Of a stretch of 64,000 nt of DNA, positions 8,660 through 17,456 are shown piece after piece. Both the position numbers and the translations under genes were made by a program. Each line of letters begins with the position of its first letter. Within the stretch, counting starts at the first letter, position 1. The notes beneath the pieces were generated by a model that did no database searches, was not told where the DNA came from, and was given only the letters and a program-made list of their open reading frames with translations. Origin of the DNA: CAWBRT01 sp963791145 (GTDB taxonomy: Bacteria; Acidobacteriota; Terriglobia; Terriglobales; Acidobacteriaceae); NCBI GenBank assembly GCA_963791145.1, contig CAWBRT010000014.1:62001-126000 (forward strand), in the 5' to 3' direction.

Positions 8660-9523
8660 CTACGCGAATAGCGTATAAGTAATGCCTGTTCGTGCCAGAG
8701 TACAGGCCAATCTCCCTGCTGCTCCGGCAAAGGCGCGCTCAGCTTCTTCCTCGGCGATTGTATTGAAATCAAAAAGACCGTAGTGATGGCCGATCAAGTT
8801 GGGAATCCCGGCCGTCACGCATAGCTCGATCGCCTCGGAGACAGTGAAATTCCCGATGATGTTTCTCTCTGTCCGGTAGGAGTCTCTTCCGTTTAAGGGT
8901 AGCAGGGCGAACTGTATGTCGCGTTTCGTTAGCGACTCACAAAGGCCTGGATAAGGGACACAGTCTCCCGAATGGTACAGGTTGATGCCGTCGAGTTTCA
9001 GGAGATAACCCAAATAGAGATGCTCCCCCTTGTCATTCGTCCTAAGTTCTTCATGTGCGGAAGGGATCGCCTCGACCGAGACTTTTTCATTAACGACAAA
9101 AGTCTCCCCGGCGTTCAGTCCCACCGTTCTGTTGCTGGGGACACCCAGGTGCGCGGCATACGCGACCTCGGAGCGCGGGACGATGAAACGGCAGTGCGGA
9201 TTATTCTCTGCCAACACTGGCAGGGTCTCCGGATCCATGTGGTCCGAGTGGCGGTGACTAGCCAAGACCAGATCGATACCCTTTAGATCCGTTGCCTCGA
9301 TGGGCGGGGGCATCATTCGCAAGTGCTTGAATTCGGCTTCGGCATATTTCTTTGCCAGAGAATCCGACAGGTATGGATCGATGACGAGGACGGCGTCGGC
9401 GGTTTTCACGACAAATCCCGCCTGCCCAAGCCACCACAGCCTGACTTGGCCGGGGCTGACCGGTTTGGCAATCGACCGCCTTAGGTCGAGGCAGGATTCT
9501 CTATGGAGTCTGGCCATGTTCAT
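8660..9523 (-). CDS. UlaG-like metallo-beta-lactamase-fold hydrolase
   Basis: The product is a metallo-beta-lactamase-fold enzyme of the UlaG (L-ascorbate-6-phosphate lactonase) and MBL-fold hydrolase group. The metal motif reads SHRHSDHMD, the variant seen in UlaG-like proteins, with later ligands in YHSGDC and IGHHYG. The open frame begins at a TTG at 9565; the ATG at 9523, just before the conserved GQVRLWWLGQAGF segment, is a better start, although the ribosome site is weak. It is convergent with the importer operon and follows the AroE-like gene, from which it is separated by about 60 bases, so both are probably transcribed with gntR. A role in opening a sugar lactone is plausible but not proven. 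Confidence 0.8.
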   Translation of the reverse strand: MNMARLHRESCLDLRRSIAKPVSPGQVRLWWLGQAGFVVKTADAVLVIDPYLSDSLAKKYAEAEFKHLRMMPPPIEATDLKGIDLVLASHRHSDHMDPETLPVLAENNPHCRFIVPRSEVAYAAHLGVPSNRTVGLNAGETFVVNEKVSVEAIPSAHEELRTNDKGEHLYLGYLLKLDGINLYHSGDCVPYPGLCESLTKRDIQFALLPLNGRDSYRTERNIIGNFTVSEAIELCVTAGIPNLIGHHYGLFDFNTIAEEEAERAFAGAAGRLACTLARTGITYTLFA

Positions 9524-9583
9524 GGAAGAGTCGATAGTTGAACTCGCGAAAAGGCCGGAAGCCAAGTGCCGATTGGTGATTCC

Positions 9584-10555
9584 TCACGACGAGCTTTTCG
9601 GTTTTCCATATCTCGCCGCTATTGCGGAGAGTTCATCGAACGCCGGACCCTTCGTGGGAATGGCCACATGGAAAACCTCGGCAATGACGCTTGTCCAGCC
9701 ATGGATAAAATAAATCCAACCGTCTTCGACCATCAATTCCCGCGCGGCCTGCTGTGATCGGGCCTGGTCTAGGAAGACCAGATCGCCCCGATAATTCAAC
9801 TCCCATGCGATCCCAGCCTTCGGAAAGCAAGCCCTGTTCGTAAGTGGAGATCCGGGCGCATCCTTGCCCAGGCCGGTGGCATTGACGACAATGGAGTGGG
9901 GAGGAAGCCCGTTCACGACCTTGTCGTTCACCTCGGGCTGTGGCGCGTGCACATACTCCCACTTGTGATCGCAGCCGAGCGCGTCATTGATGGTCCGAAT
10001 CTTCTCGAGCCGGGAAAGACTGCGGTTCGTCACCGTGATCTTTGCCGGGCGATTGGCTCCATGCTGCTTGCGAGCGAAGTAAGAGGAGAGCGCGATAGAA
10101 GAGCCTCCCGCTCCGAGAAGCGCCACCTCTCCGCCGTTCTTCTCCCAGTAACCCGCGGGCAGGAATGCCTCCACGGCCATTCCGCTCGTGATGGGATCTT
10201 TGGCATGACCGACCAGCCGGCCTCCAGCCTTGGAGATGCAGCTGAGTTCTCCTGTTTGCGCCGCATAGGGATCCAATTCATCAAAAAGATCACGGCAGGC
10301 ATTGAGGAGATCGATCTTGTGAGTGGTAACCAGGGCGCCGAGCGACAGGCTGTCGCGCTTGATGAAGTCGACGGCTTCCCGGTATGCCTCGGGTTCGTCG
10401 TGTTGCCGGAAATCGAGCCCCACAATTTGACAATCACCCAGGTTCAAGTACTTCGCCCATTCGGGGAAGACTTTCATGATTGAGGATTGTCCGGTCGAAA
10501 CGCCGATGAAATAGATCGTTGGTTTCAACGCCGGACTGTATGTTCGTTTGGCCAT
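9584..10555 (-). CDS. Shikimate/quinate dehydrogenase-like oxidoreductase
   Basis: This 323-aa protein fits the AroE superfamily. The substrate domain has the catalytic Lys in VTTHKID and an Asp in GHAKDPITSG, at positions matching the NTD Asp of AroE. The Rossmann domain has GAGGSSIAL and a basic stretch after the second strand (TVTNRS), which suggests NADP. It is about 40 residues longer than typical AroE and its N-terminal segment differs, so it is likely a catabolic paralogue acting on a hydroxy acid or polyol rather than the biosynthetic enzyme. It lies between gntR and the UlaG-like gene on the same strand, inside the presumed GntR regulon. Confidence 0.75.
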   Translation of the reverse strand: MAKRTYSPALKPTIYFIGVSTGQSSIMKVFPEWAKYLNLGDCQIVGLDFRQHDEPEAYREAVDFIKRDSLSLGALVTTHKIDLLNACRDLFDELDPYAAQTGELSCISKAGGRLVGHAKDPITSGMAVEAFLPAGYWEKNGGEVALLGAGGSSIALSSYFARKQHGANRPAKITVTNRSLSRLEKIRTINDALGCDHKWEYVHAPQPEVNDKVVNGLPPHSIVVNATGLGKDAPGSPLTNRACFPKAGIAWELNYRGDLVFLDQARSQQAARELMVEDGWIYFIHGWTSVIAEVFHVAIPTKGPAFDELSAIAARYGKPKSSS

Positions 10556-10691
10556 TTTCCAACCCGCTCAAGATCACTGTTGTCCACGAATCAAGCTCAC
10601 CTGCCTTAATCGGGACGAAGAGGAACAAGCAACCGCTACGTTGAAAAACTTTTCCCGTGGAAGGACTTCCGTTCGGTTGCCGAAATGCGTC

Positions 10692-11429
10692 TTATCTGTG
10701 ATGTTCGCGCATCAGGGTGAAGGAGAAGTTCGTTTTGTCTCCGCGATACCGGGCCTGGGAGAATTCGATAGGCCTGCCGTTTTTCAAGTACGTTACCGTC
10801 TCGATGTATTGAATCGGGGCCCCCGGCTTTATATCCAGCATCTTTGCCTCATATTCGCCTGCGACCATTGCTTCCAGACGCCTGGCAGCCCGATCGATCC
10901 TAAGGTTGAAATCTCCCTCGATGACTCTATAGAGGCTCTCGTCTGTCATATCTTTTGCCAGCATATTGGGCAGAAGCTCGGAGGGCAGAAAGCTGAGGTC
11001 CAAAACCAGCGGCTCGCCGTTCACGCTCCGCAATCTTCTCAACCGGATGACATCGCTGGCCTTGGGGATCATGAGGGTGGCGGCTATGTGCTCGTCCGCC
11101 TCGTCCATCTTGAATTCCATCACCCGGGTAGTGGGTGTGAGACCTTTCTCCTGCATCTCGTCGTTGAAGCTCAGAAGGAAATCCTGATTCACCTTCTTTT
11201 CGGCGACGAAAGTCCCTTTCCCTTTGAGCCGGTAAAGGTACCCTTCGTTTTCGAGCTCCTTGATCGCCTGCCGGACGGTGGGGCGGCTGATGCTAAACTG
11301 CTCGCACAGACGGTTTTCAGTAGGCAAGGCGTCTCCTGCCACAGAGTGTTCAATCTGTTCCAGGAGGATTTCCTTGAGCTGAAAATACAGCGGAATACGG
11401 CTCCGCTTATCTACGGTAATCAATTCCAC
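10692..11429 (-). CDS. GntR-family regulator, HutC subfamily
   Basis: This 245-aa cytoplasmic regulator has an N-terminal winged helix (PLYFQLKEILLEQIE, TENRLCEQFSISRPTVRQAIKELE, GKGTFVAEK; about residues 13-77). A C-terminal UTRA effector domain follows, with RLRRLRSVNGEPLVLDLSF and the closing EFSQARYRGDK typical of HutC-type proteins. Such regulators bind a small ligand, often a sugar phosphate, and release DNA. A 16-base palindrome lies 46 bases upstream of its start, and its core recurs upstream of the importer operon, so autoregulation and control of both arms are likely. It is transcribed divergently from the dehydrogenase-kinase operon. Confidence 0.9.
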   Translation of the reverse strand: MELITVDKRSRIPLYFQLKEILLEQIEHSVAGDALPTENRLCEQFSISRPTVRQAIKELENEGYLYRLKGKGTFVAEKKVNQDFLLSFNDEMQEKGLTPTTRVMEFKMDEADEHIAATLMIPKASDVIRLRRLRSVNGEPLVLDLSFLPSELLPNMLAKDMTDESLYRVIEGDFNLRIDRAARRLEAMVAGEYEAKMLDIKPGAPIQYIETVTYLKNGRPIEFSQARYRGDKTNFSFTLMREHHR

Positions 11430-11474
11430 TCTATGCCCCCGTGCTCGAACTATAGGTTATTCGCAGTGATGTAA

Positions 11475-11510
11475 TTATGTCTTGACATAAGGCCAATGTC
11501 AATCTATTCT
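11475..11510 (+). promoter_or_regulatory. GntR operator overlapping the promoter of the dehydrogenase-kinase operon
   Basis: TTATGTC-TT-GACATAA (11475-11490) has perfect 7-bp arms around TT. Its TTGACA (11483-11488) forms a rightward -35 box with TATTCT at 11505-11510 after 16 bases. The site therefore could repress both gntR (leftward) and the operon starting at 11736. A second, weaker dyad, ATGTA-ATC-TACAT, lies at 11550-11562, and a small CCGAC-GAAA-GTCGG hairpin at 11567-11580. Confidence 0.7.
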
Positions 11511-11735
11511 CCGCAGGTTAAAGCCCAAGCGATCGAAGTCAGCCAGGTTATGTAATCTACATCCGCCCGACGAAAGTCGGTCGACTCAACTCAGCTCATA
11601 TGTGTCAAGGCCGCGCGTTCGCTCAACGGCACAGGCTGAATTGCGGATTCCGGAATTATTCGCTTATTGAAGAGAAAGAGTTGAGGGCACGCATTCTCAG
11701 AGCTGAGAAGAGGGTGAATACGACGGGGGAAGGAT

Positions 11736-12755
11736 ATGAAAGGCGCGGTACTGGTGGAGTATCACCGGCCTCTGAAGATAGCCGAGGTAAAGATAGCTGA
11801 TCCCGCCCCGGGAGAAGTGACGGTTGAAGTGAAAGCTTGCGGCCTGTGTCTTACCGATGTGCACATCCGCGAAGGTAAGATTCCGACCGTCAAACTGCCG
11901 TTGATTCCTGGTCATGAAACCGCCGGTGTAGTTGCCTGCAAAGGGCCGGGTGTGCAGGGCGTCGAGATCGGCGATCGAGTAGCCGTATTTGTGGACGTTA
12001 CCTGCGGCGTGTGCAGGTTCTGCCTGTCCGGAGAGACGAATCTTTGCAGCAGCCTGTCGCGCATCGGCTTCGAAAGAAACGGCGGAATGGCGGAATTCGT
12101 TAATGTTCCTGCCGCCAACTTGGAAAAGCTCTCCGACAAGGTTTCCTTGGAAAAGGCCTCCATCATCGCCGACGCGGTAGCTTCCATGTACCGGGCTATG
12201 AAGACCGTGGGCGGGGTTTCGCTCGGGTCCAAGATTGCCATTCTCGGCGTGGGAGGGGTCGGGCGGCAGGGGATCATGATCGCCAAGTTGCTCGGCGCCG
12301 ATGTGGCCTGCATGGATCGCCGCCCCCAAAGCATTCAGATGGCGGCAGAGATGGGTGCCGATCTCCTCATAGACTCAAGCAAGGAGAGTTTTCTTCCCAA
12401 GATAATGAAGGAAATGGGTCCGCTTGACGTCGTCGTCGATACGATTGGAACCCGGGAATCGTTGCCCATGGCCATGGAAGCGTGCAGGCGCGGGGGAAAG
12501 GTGGTGGTTCTGGGGTATGTGAGCCCCACGCTGGAAGTCCCGTCTTATGATCTTGTGATCCGGGAGAAAAGGGTTCTGGGCTCAAGAGGAGTGACCCGCA
12601 ACGAATTTCGGGAAGTGGTGGAACTGGTGAACTCCGGACGTCTGGATCCCGACATCGGAGAAACAATACCCATGGCGCAGGTGAACGAAGCCTTCGCCGG
12701 CCTGGAGGCGGGGAAGTTCTTCACTAGGTCCGTATTAGTCGCGCCGTTCGACTGA
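11736..12755 (+). CDS. Zinc-dependent alcohol dehydrogenase (medium-chain)
   Basis: This 339-aa medium-chain dehydrogenase/reductase is probably an NAD(P)-dependent oxidase of a sugar alcohol or sugar hydroxyl. The catalytic zinc ligands are in CGLCLTD and the GHE motif of PGHETAGVV. The structural zinc site is complete, with four Cys in CGVCRFC...NLC around residues 89-103. The nucleotide site is GVGGVGRQG. It is the first gene of the operon divergent from gntR, preceded by GGGGGAAGG. Conserved Cys, His and Glu residues indicate an active enzyme. The substrate is unknown; it may act with the SDR and the second dehydrogenase in a stepwise oxidation. Confidence 0.88.
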   Translation: MKGAVLVEYHRPLKIAEVKIADPAPGEVTVEVKACGLCLTDVHIREGKIPTVKLPLIPGHETAGVVACKGPGVQGVEIGDRVAVFVDVTCGVCRFCLSGETNLCSSLSRIGFERNGGMAEFVNVPAANLEKLSDKVSLEKASIIADAVASMYRAMKTVGGVSLGSKIAILGVGGVGRQGIMIAKLLGADVACMDRRPQSIQMAAEMGADLLIDSSKESFLPKIMKEMGPLDVVVDTIGTRESLPMAMEACRRGGKVVVLGYVSPTLEVPSYDLVIREKRVLGSRGVTRNEFREVVELVNSGRLDPDIGETIPMAQVNEAFAGLEAGKFFTRSVLVAPFD

Positions 12756-12841
12756 AGTTGCTGCGGTGACACGTAAATGAGCGTTTGCTTTTCTGAAAAT
12801 GCTCTCCGGACAACCTGAACATTTGCAAAGAGGGGAAGGAA

Positions 12842-13594
12842 ATGAGACTGAAAGATAAGATCGCGATCGTGACCGGCGGTGGACGGGGTATGGGGCGCGC
12901 CTATTCTGTCGCCTTTGCCAAGGAAGGGGCGAAGGTGATCGTCAACTACGTAGGCAATGAAAAAGCGGCCCAGGAGGTGGTTGCTGAAATCAAGCAGGCA
13001 GGCGGAGAGGCCTACCCCTTCCAGGCGGACGTGGGGAACAAGGCGGAGGTCCAGGCCATGGTCGATTTCGCCGTCAAGAAATTCGGCCGTCTGGATGTCA
13101 TGGTGAGCAATGCCGGACTCGTGCATAAAGAGCCCTTGATCGAACAGTCGGAACAGGTGATTGACAGGCTTTTTCATACCAACGTGAAGGGGAACATCTT
13201 CTGTACCCAGGTGGCCGCGGTCCAGATGATGAAGCAGAAAAGCGGAAAGATTATTCTCTGCGCCTCGATTGTGGCGGTCTGCGGCGAACCGAAACTGGCC
13301 GTTTACACGGCAACCAAAGGTGCAATCCTTTCCTTCATGCGCTCGGCGGCCCTGGAACTCGCGCCCTATCAAATCCAGGTCAATTGCGTCCTGCCGGGAA
13401 CCACGGTGACGGACATGTCCAGGGATGTGCTGGCCGACCCGGTGATGAAGAAGGCGCTGATCGACCCGGTGCCGTTGGGCAGGCTCGGCACGCCCGAAGA
13501 TCTGGCGGGCATCGTGGTCTACCTCGCTTCCGACGAGGCCAACTGGACTACCGGTCAGATGTTCATCGTCGACGGAGGGCACACCACGAAGTAG
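12842..13594 (+). CDS. Short-chain dehydrogenase/reductase
   Basis: This 250-aa classical SDR has the NAD(P) motif TGGGRGMG (about 12-19), NAG at about 90, a catalytic Ser in CASIVAVCG and YTATK as the YxxxK active site. It ends with the usual VDGG segment. It resembles glucose-1-dehydrogenase and 3-oxoacyl-ACP reductase-like enzymes that oxidise sugars or polyols. The ribosome site GAGGGGAAGG is close to the ATG. It lies 86 bases after the first dehydrogenase and 39 bases before the kinase gene, so it belongs to the same operon. Confidence 0.88.
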   Translation: MRLKDKIAIVTGGGRGMGRAYSVAFAKEGAKVIVNYVGNEKAAQEVVAEIKQAGGEAYPFQADVGNKAEVQAMVDFAVKKFGRLDVMVSNAGLVHKEPLIEQSEQVIDRLFHTNVKGNIFCTQVAAVQMMKQKSGKIILCASIVAVCGEPKLAVYTATKGAILSFMRSAALELAPYQIQVNCVLPGTTVTDMSRDVLADPVMKKALIDPVPLGRLGTPEDLAGIVVYLASDEANWTTGQMFIVDGGHTTK

Positions 13595-13633
13595 GAGTTG
13601 TCCCTCGGGAAAGCCTTAATTTGAAGAAGGCGG

Positions 13634-15175
13634 GTGATACGAATGGAAAAAGATCTTATCTTGGCCCATGACCTTGGGACCACAGGGAACAAGGCGACCC
13701 TCTTCAACACCGGTGGAGAGATTGTGGCGAGCGCTTTCCACGGATACGGAACCGAGTACGCCCATATCGGTTGGGCGGAACAGAATCCCGAGGATTGGTG
13801 GGAGGCTTTCCAGCAGACCAGCCGAAAGCTGATTTCCGAGCGTAAGATCGATCCCCACCGCATCGCCGCCGTCTCCTTCAGCGGTCAGATGATGGGCTGC
13901 CTATGCGTCGACCGAGAGGGTAACCCGCTCCGCAACTCCATTATCTGGGCTGATCATCGTGGCATCGCGGAGGCAGCCCTGTTGTCCGAACGGGTAGGCG
14001 AGGAGAAGGTGTACCACATCACCGGACACCGCGTCAGCCCTACCTATTCGCTGGCCAAGCTACTCTGGATCCGAAAACATGAAAAAGAGGTCTTCCAGAA
14101 GACTCACAAGGTTCTCCATGCCAAGGATTTCTTGAACTTTCGCCTCACCGGGCAATTCGTCACCGATTATTCCGACGCCTCGAGCATGAATCTGTTCGAC
14201 ATCCGGAAGAAAGACTGGTCCGACGACATCACGGAGGCGATGGAGATCTCCAAGGACCTCCTTCCGAGACTCTGTCCTTCCACCCATGTCTCAGGGGAGA
14301 TCTCCAGGAGGATGGCGGATAAACTAGGTTTGGCGCCTGGCATTCCGGTGGTCGTGGGCGGCGGAGACGGGCCATGTGCCGCGGTGGGTGCCGGAGTAGT
14401 GGCGCCAGGCGTGGCCTACAACTATATCGGCTCGAGTTCCTGGATTGCGCTGGCCAACCCCGACCCGATCTACGATCCGGAGCGAAGGACTTTCAACTTC
14501 TTCCATCTGGATCCGAACATGGTCACCCCCACCGGAACCATGCAGTCCGCAGGCGGATCCTATCAGTGGCTCAGAAACACCCTGTGTTCGGCGGAGGTGG
14601 AGGCGGCTGGCCGTCTCGGCGTAAGCCCATACGAGCTGATGAACCAGCAGGCCGCCGCCAGCCCGGCAGGAGCAAAGGGCCTGCTCTTTCTCCCGTATCT
14701 GATGGGGGAACGGAGTCCACATTGGAATCCGGCAGCCAGGGGTGTTTTCCTTGGACTTACCAATACTCACAACCGTGCCGACATGATCCGCTCGGTACTG
14801 GAAGGGGTGACGTTCAATCTGCGAATCATCCTTGACTGCTTCACCAAGCAAGGAATCCACATTTCGTCTATGCGGGTCATCGGAGGCGGAGCCAAGGGAG
14901 ACCTCTGGCGTCAGATTCTCGCGGATATCTTCAATACGCCGATCGAACGTTTGGAATTCCTAGAGGAGGCCACCTCCCTCGGCGCGGCCATAGCCGGCGG
15001 CATCGGGGCGGGAATCTTCAAGGATTTCCTGGTGGCGCAGAAGATCGTCCGGGTGAAGGAGAAGATCTGTCCGAACGATAAAAACCGGGAGACCTACGAC
15101 GGGCAATATGAAATCTTCAAACAAGCCTATGAGGCCCTCGTCCCCATCTTCGCAAAGCAGCAGCGTCTAGCTTAA
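13634..15175 (+). CDS. FGGY-family carbohydrate kinase (xylulokinase-like)
   Basis: This kinase of about 510 aa phosphorylates a sugar or sugar acid with ATP. N-terminal phosphate-loop residues lie in AHDLGTTGNKA, the family segment in SFSGQMMG, IIWADHR follows, and the C-terminal ATP domain has GGGAKGDLWRQI with the closing EATSLGAAIAGG. Length and order match FGGY kinases such as XylB and LyxK. The start is ambiguous: GTG at 13634 or ATG at 13643, both near purine-rich sequence. Its position between sugar dehydrogenases, with a NagB-like enzyme, a UlaG-like hydrolase and a cupin isomerase in the same locus, suggests that the sugar is oxidised to a keto form, then phosphorylated and isomerised. 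Confidence 0.9.
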   Translation: MIRMEKDLILAHDLGTTGNKATLFNTGGEIVASAFHGYGTEYAHIGWAEQNPEDWWEAFQQTSRKLISERKIDPHRIAAVSFSGQMMGCLCVDREGNPLRNSIIWADHRGIAEAALLSERVGEEKVYHITGHRVSPTYSLAKLLWIRKHEKEVFQKTHKVLHAKDFLNFRLTGQFVTDYSDASSMNLFDIRKKDWSDDITEAMEISKDLLPRLCPSTHVSGEISRRMADKLGLAPGIPVVVGGGDGPCAAVGAGVVAPGVAYNYIGSSSWIALANPDPIYDPERRTFNFFHLDPNMVTPTGTMQSAGGSYQWLRNTLCSAEVEAAGRLGVSPYELMNQQAAASPAGAKGLLFLPYLMGERSPHWNPAARGVFLGLTNTHNRADMIRSVLEGVTFNLRIILDCFTKQGIHISSMRVIGGGAKGDLWRQILADIFNTPIERLEFLEEATSLGAAIAGGIGAGIFKDFLVAQKIVRVKEKICPNDKNRETYDGQYEIFKQAYEALVPIFAKQQRLA

Positions 15176-15194
15176 CCCAGGAGGTTATCGAGAG

Positions 15195-16244
15195 ATGAAA
15201 GGCGCCGTAATCGTAAAACCTGGCAACCTCGAGGTCCAGGAGATTCCCCAGCCGGAGATCAACGACTACCAGGTACTGGTGGAGCAGTTGGCCTGCGGAG
15301 TGTGCGCAGGCACCGACCGGAAACTGCTGGAAGGACACTTCAAGGGCTTCGACACCTATCCCGCTGTCTTGGGACATGAGGCTGTGGGTCGGGTGATCGA
15401 AAAGGGGAAAAAGGTCCGGAATTTCCAGATCGGCGATCTGGTCCTCAGGCCTGGACTGGAAAAGATCGGCGACGGCACGTCGCTGTACTCCGGATGGGGC
15501 GCGTTTGCGCAATACGGGATCGCGGGCGACGGCAAGGCTATGGCCGAGGACGGCAAAATCCGCCCCGAGGACGGATTCCTCGACCTGTATTACTCGCAGC
15601 AGAAGATCCCCGCGGATCTCGACCCGGCTCTGGGCACCATGGTCATTACCTACAAAGAGGTACTTTCGGCTATCTATCGCTTCGGCTTTAGGCCCAACGC
15701 GAGCTTGATGGTTCTCGGCCTCGGCCCGGTGGGACTCTCTTTCGTGCGCTTTTGCAAGGTCCTCGGCCTGGCGCCTGTGATCGCTTGCGATGTCCAGCCG
15801 AGTCGGCTGGAAAAGGCGGAAAAAATGGGCGCCGATATCTGTCTCGATACCAGCAAAGAGGACGCCGTCTCCTGGGTCAAAGCGAAGCTGCCCATGGGGC
15901 TCGACTTCGTCGTAGATGCGGTGGGAGTGACCCGGATCATCAACCAGGCAATGAACATGGTTAAGTTCAATGGCAAAATCTGCGTCTACGGGATCTCTCC
16001 GGAGACGGCGATGAATCTGGACTGGTCGGGCGGACCTTATAACTGGACGCTGCAGTTCCTGCAGTGGCCTACTTTCGAAGAAGAGTCGGCAACACACGAA
16101 CAGATCCTGAGCTGGATCGAGATGGGAATCATCGACCCGAAGGAATTCGTCTCTCATGTGCTCCCACTGAGCGGAATGAAAGAAGCCTTCCAACTTTTGC
16201 AGCAGCGCAAGGCCTTCAAAGTTGTCATTGACCTGAAGGCGTAG
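15195..16244 (+). CDS. Alcohol dehydrogenase (medium-chain) lacking the structural zinc site
   Basis: This 349-aa medium-chain dehydrogenase has catalytic-zinc ligands in ACGVCAGTD and LGHEAVG and the nucleotide motif GLGPVGLSF. The four-Cys structural zinc loop is absent; the corresponding region carries an acidic stretch with GDGTSLYSGWGAF instead. That resembles sugar-oxidising members such as the glucose and sorbitol dehydrogenase-like groups. A clear CAGGAGG ribosome site precedes it and it follows the kinase by 19 bases. It is not a recent copy of the first dehydrogenase, because the substrate regions differ strongly. It probably oxidises a different intermediate. Confidence 0.85.
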   Translation: MKGAVIVKPGNLEVQEIPQPEINDYQVLVEQLACGVCAGTDRKLLEGHFKGFDTYPAVLGHEAVGRVIEKGKKVRNFQIGDLVLRPGLEKIGDGTSLYSGWGAFAQYGIAGDGKAMAEDGKIRPEDGFLDLYYSQQKIPADLDPALGTMVITYKEVLSAIYRFGFRPNASLMVLGLGPVGLSFVRFCKVLGLAPVIACDVQPSRLEKAEKMGADICLDTSKEDAVSWVKAKLPMGLDFVVDAVGVTRIINQAMNMVKFNGKICVYGISPETAMNLDWSGGPYNWTLQFLQWPTFEEESATHEQILSWIEMGIIDPKEFVSHVLPLSGMKEAFQLLQQRKAFKVVIDLKA

Positions 16245-16258
16245 GCGGGGGAGGACCA

Positions 16259-16765
16259 ATGAACGAGAGAGTATATGTAGCTCGATCGCTTGACGACTTC
16301 CCTCCGGAATGGGGGCAGGTGGTTAGACGCCCGGCCGGACAACCATTGTTTCATTCCGACATCCTGAACTATTGGGACGGGGTCGCCTCCTTCACAATCC
16401 CGAGAGAAGCCGGCTTGGGATGGTTCGAATTGACGAGGAGACCTTTTTCCGGCAGTGAAGTTGAATGTCATCGGTGCACGCCGGAGGCCCTCCTCTGCAT
16501 TCGCGGTAGCGCTCTCTGCCTGGCGGGTGCGCCGGTGCATGGGGATCAGCTGCGGCCGGATGCTCTTCAGGTCTTCTATCTGGAAGCGGGACAGGGTATT
16601 GTTTTTGCCCCCGGCACATGGCACGCCATCCCATTCCCCGTCAGCGAGCAGGCGGCCTTCTGGGTGCTATTCCAGAAGGGGACAGAAAAAAGCGACATGA
16701 GCATCTTCAACCTGGCCGACGGACTCGGAATGACCTTTCGCGTGGGACTGGCGAACCCGGCGTGA
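16259..16765 (+). CDS. Ureidoglycolate lyase (AllA)-like cupin protein
   Basis: This 168-aa protein is a small beta-barrel resembling the AllA/ureidoglycolate hydrolase family. Supporting segments are the CHRCTPEALLCIRGSAL strand region and LEAGQGIVFAPGTWHAIPFPV, with a conserved Trp-His before the last strands. In purine degradation AllA releases urea from ureidoglycolate, but no other allantoin genes are present. In this operon, 14 bases after a sugar dehydrogenase, it more likely acts on a sugar acid or lactone. GGGGGAGG provides a strong ribosome site. The functional assignment is weak; the fold assignment is fair. Confidence 0.65.
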   Translation: MNERVYVARSLDDFPPEWGQVVRRPAGQPLFHSDILNYWDGVASFTIPREAGLGWFELTRRPFSGSEVECHRCTPEALLCIRGSALCLAGAPVHGDQLRPDALQVFYLEAGQGIVFAPGTWHAIPFPVSEQAAFWVLFQKGTEKSDMSIFNLADGLGMTFRVGLANPA

Positions 16766-16850
16766 GCAGAGCAATAAGCAAGAAAAAACGACGAATATGC
16801 ACGACTGAAATACCGAGAGGCTTTACAGCGTAAGGAGCTGCCAATCAATC

Positions 16851-17456
16851 ATGACCTCCGCCACCGAAATAGCTCCATTTTCTTTCGAGTTTGATCAGTC
16901 ATCGGGAATCATCAAGCCTTGCCACAACCTATTGCAGCGCCGTTTGTCCAATATGAGCCGTATGTTCGCGGACCAGAATGTGGCGGAAGCGATGCTTGCG
17001 AAGGAAGATGCCCTACTCTATGAAGTCTATGAGGTTCGGGTGCCCGACGAACACGGTCACCTGATGATGTGCAGCAGCATTGTCTACCCGGGAAAGGTGG
17101 GAGCGGAATATTTTATGACCAAAGGCCACTTTCACCTGCAGAAAGGCACCGCGGAGGTCTACCATTGCGTCCGGGGCCGGGGGTTCATGCTCATGGAAAC
17201 GGAGGGGGGCGCCTGGAGAGCAGAACCCATGGCCAAAGGCAGGGCCGTGTACGTGCCGCCATTTTTCGCCCACCGTTCCATCAATACCGGCGACGAAGCT
17301 ATGATCTCTTTTTGCGTCTACCCTGGAGGCGCAGGTCACGACTATGTTTCCATCGAAACTCGTGGCTTTAGAAAGTTAGTCTGCGAAAGAAATGGCCAGC
17401 CTTCGATCGAAGATAATCCGAAATGGCAACCGCGGTTGTCGGGCAGGCGGCTCTGA
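16851..17456 (+). CDS. Cupin-type glucose-6-phosphate isomerase
   Basis: This 201-aa protein matches the cupin phosphoglucose isomerase family (PF06560) known from archaea and some bacteria, unrelated to ordinary Pgi. The metal site is visible: GHFH, the Glu in AEVYH, and the His in YVPPFFAHRSIN, followed by the family segment SFCVYPG. Such enzymes interconvert glucose-6-phosphate and fructose-6-phosphate with Fe, Ni or Mn. It ends the operon. AAGGAG lies 13 bases before the ATG, slightly far. Coupling with an FGGY kinase and a NagB-like enzyme suggests that it isomerises the phosphorylated product, possibly not glucose-6-phosphate itself. Confidence 0.85.
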   Translation: MTSATEIAPFSFEFDQSSGIIKPCHNLLQRRLSNMSRMFADQNVAEAMLAKEDALLYEVYEVRVPDEHGHLMMCSSIVYPGKVGAEYFMTKGHFHLQKGTAEVYHCVRGRGFMLMETEGGAWRAEPMAKGRAVYVPPFFAHRSINTGDEAMISFCVYPGGAGHDYVSIETRGFRKLVCERNGQPSIEDNPKWQPRLSGRRL

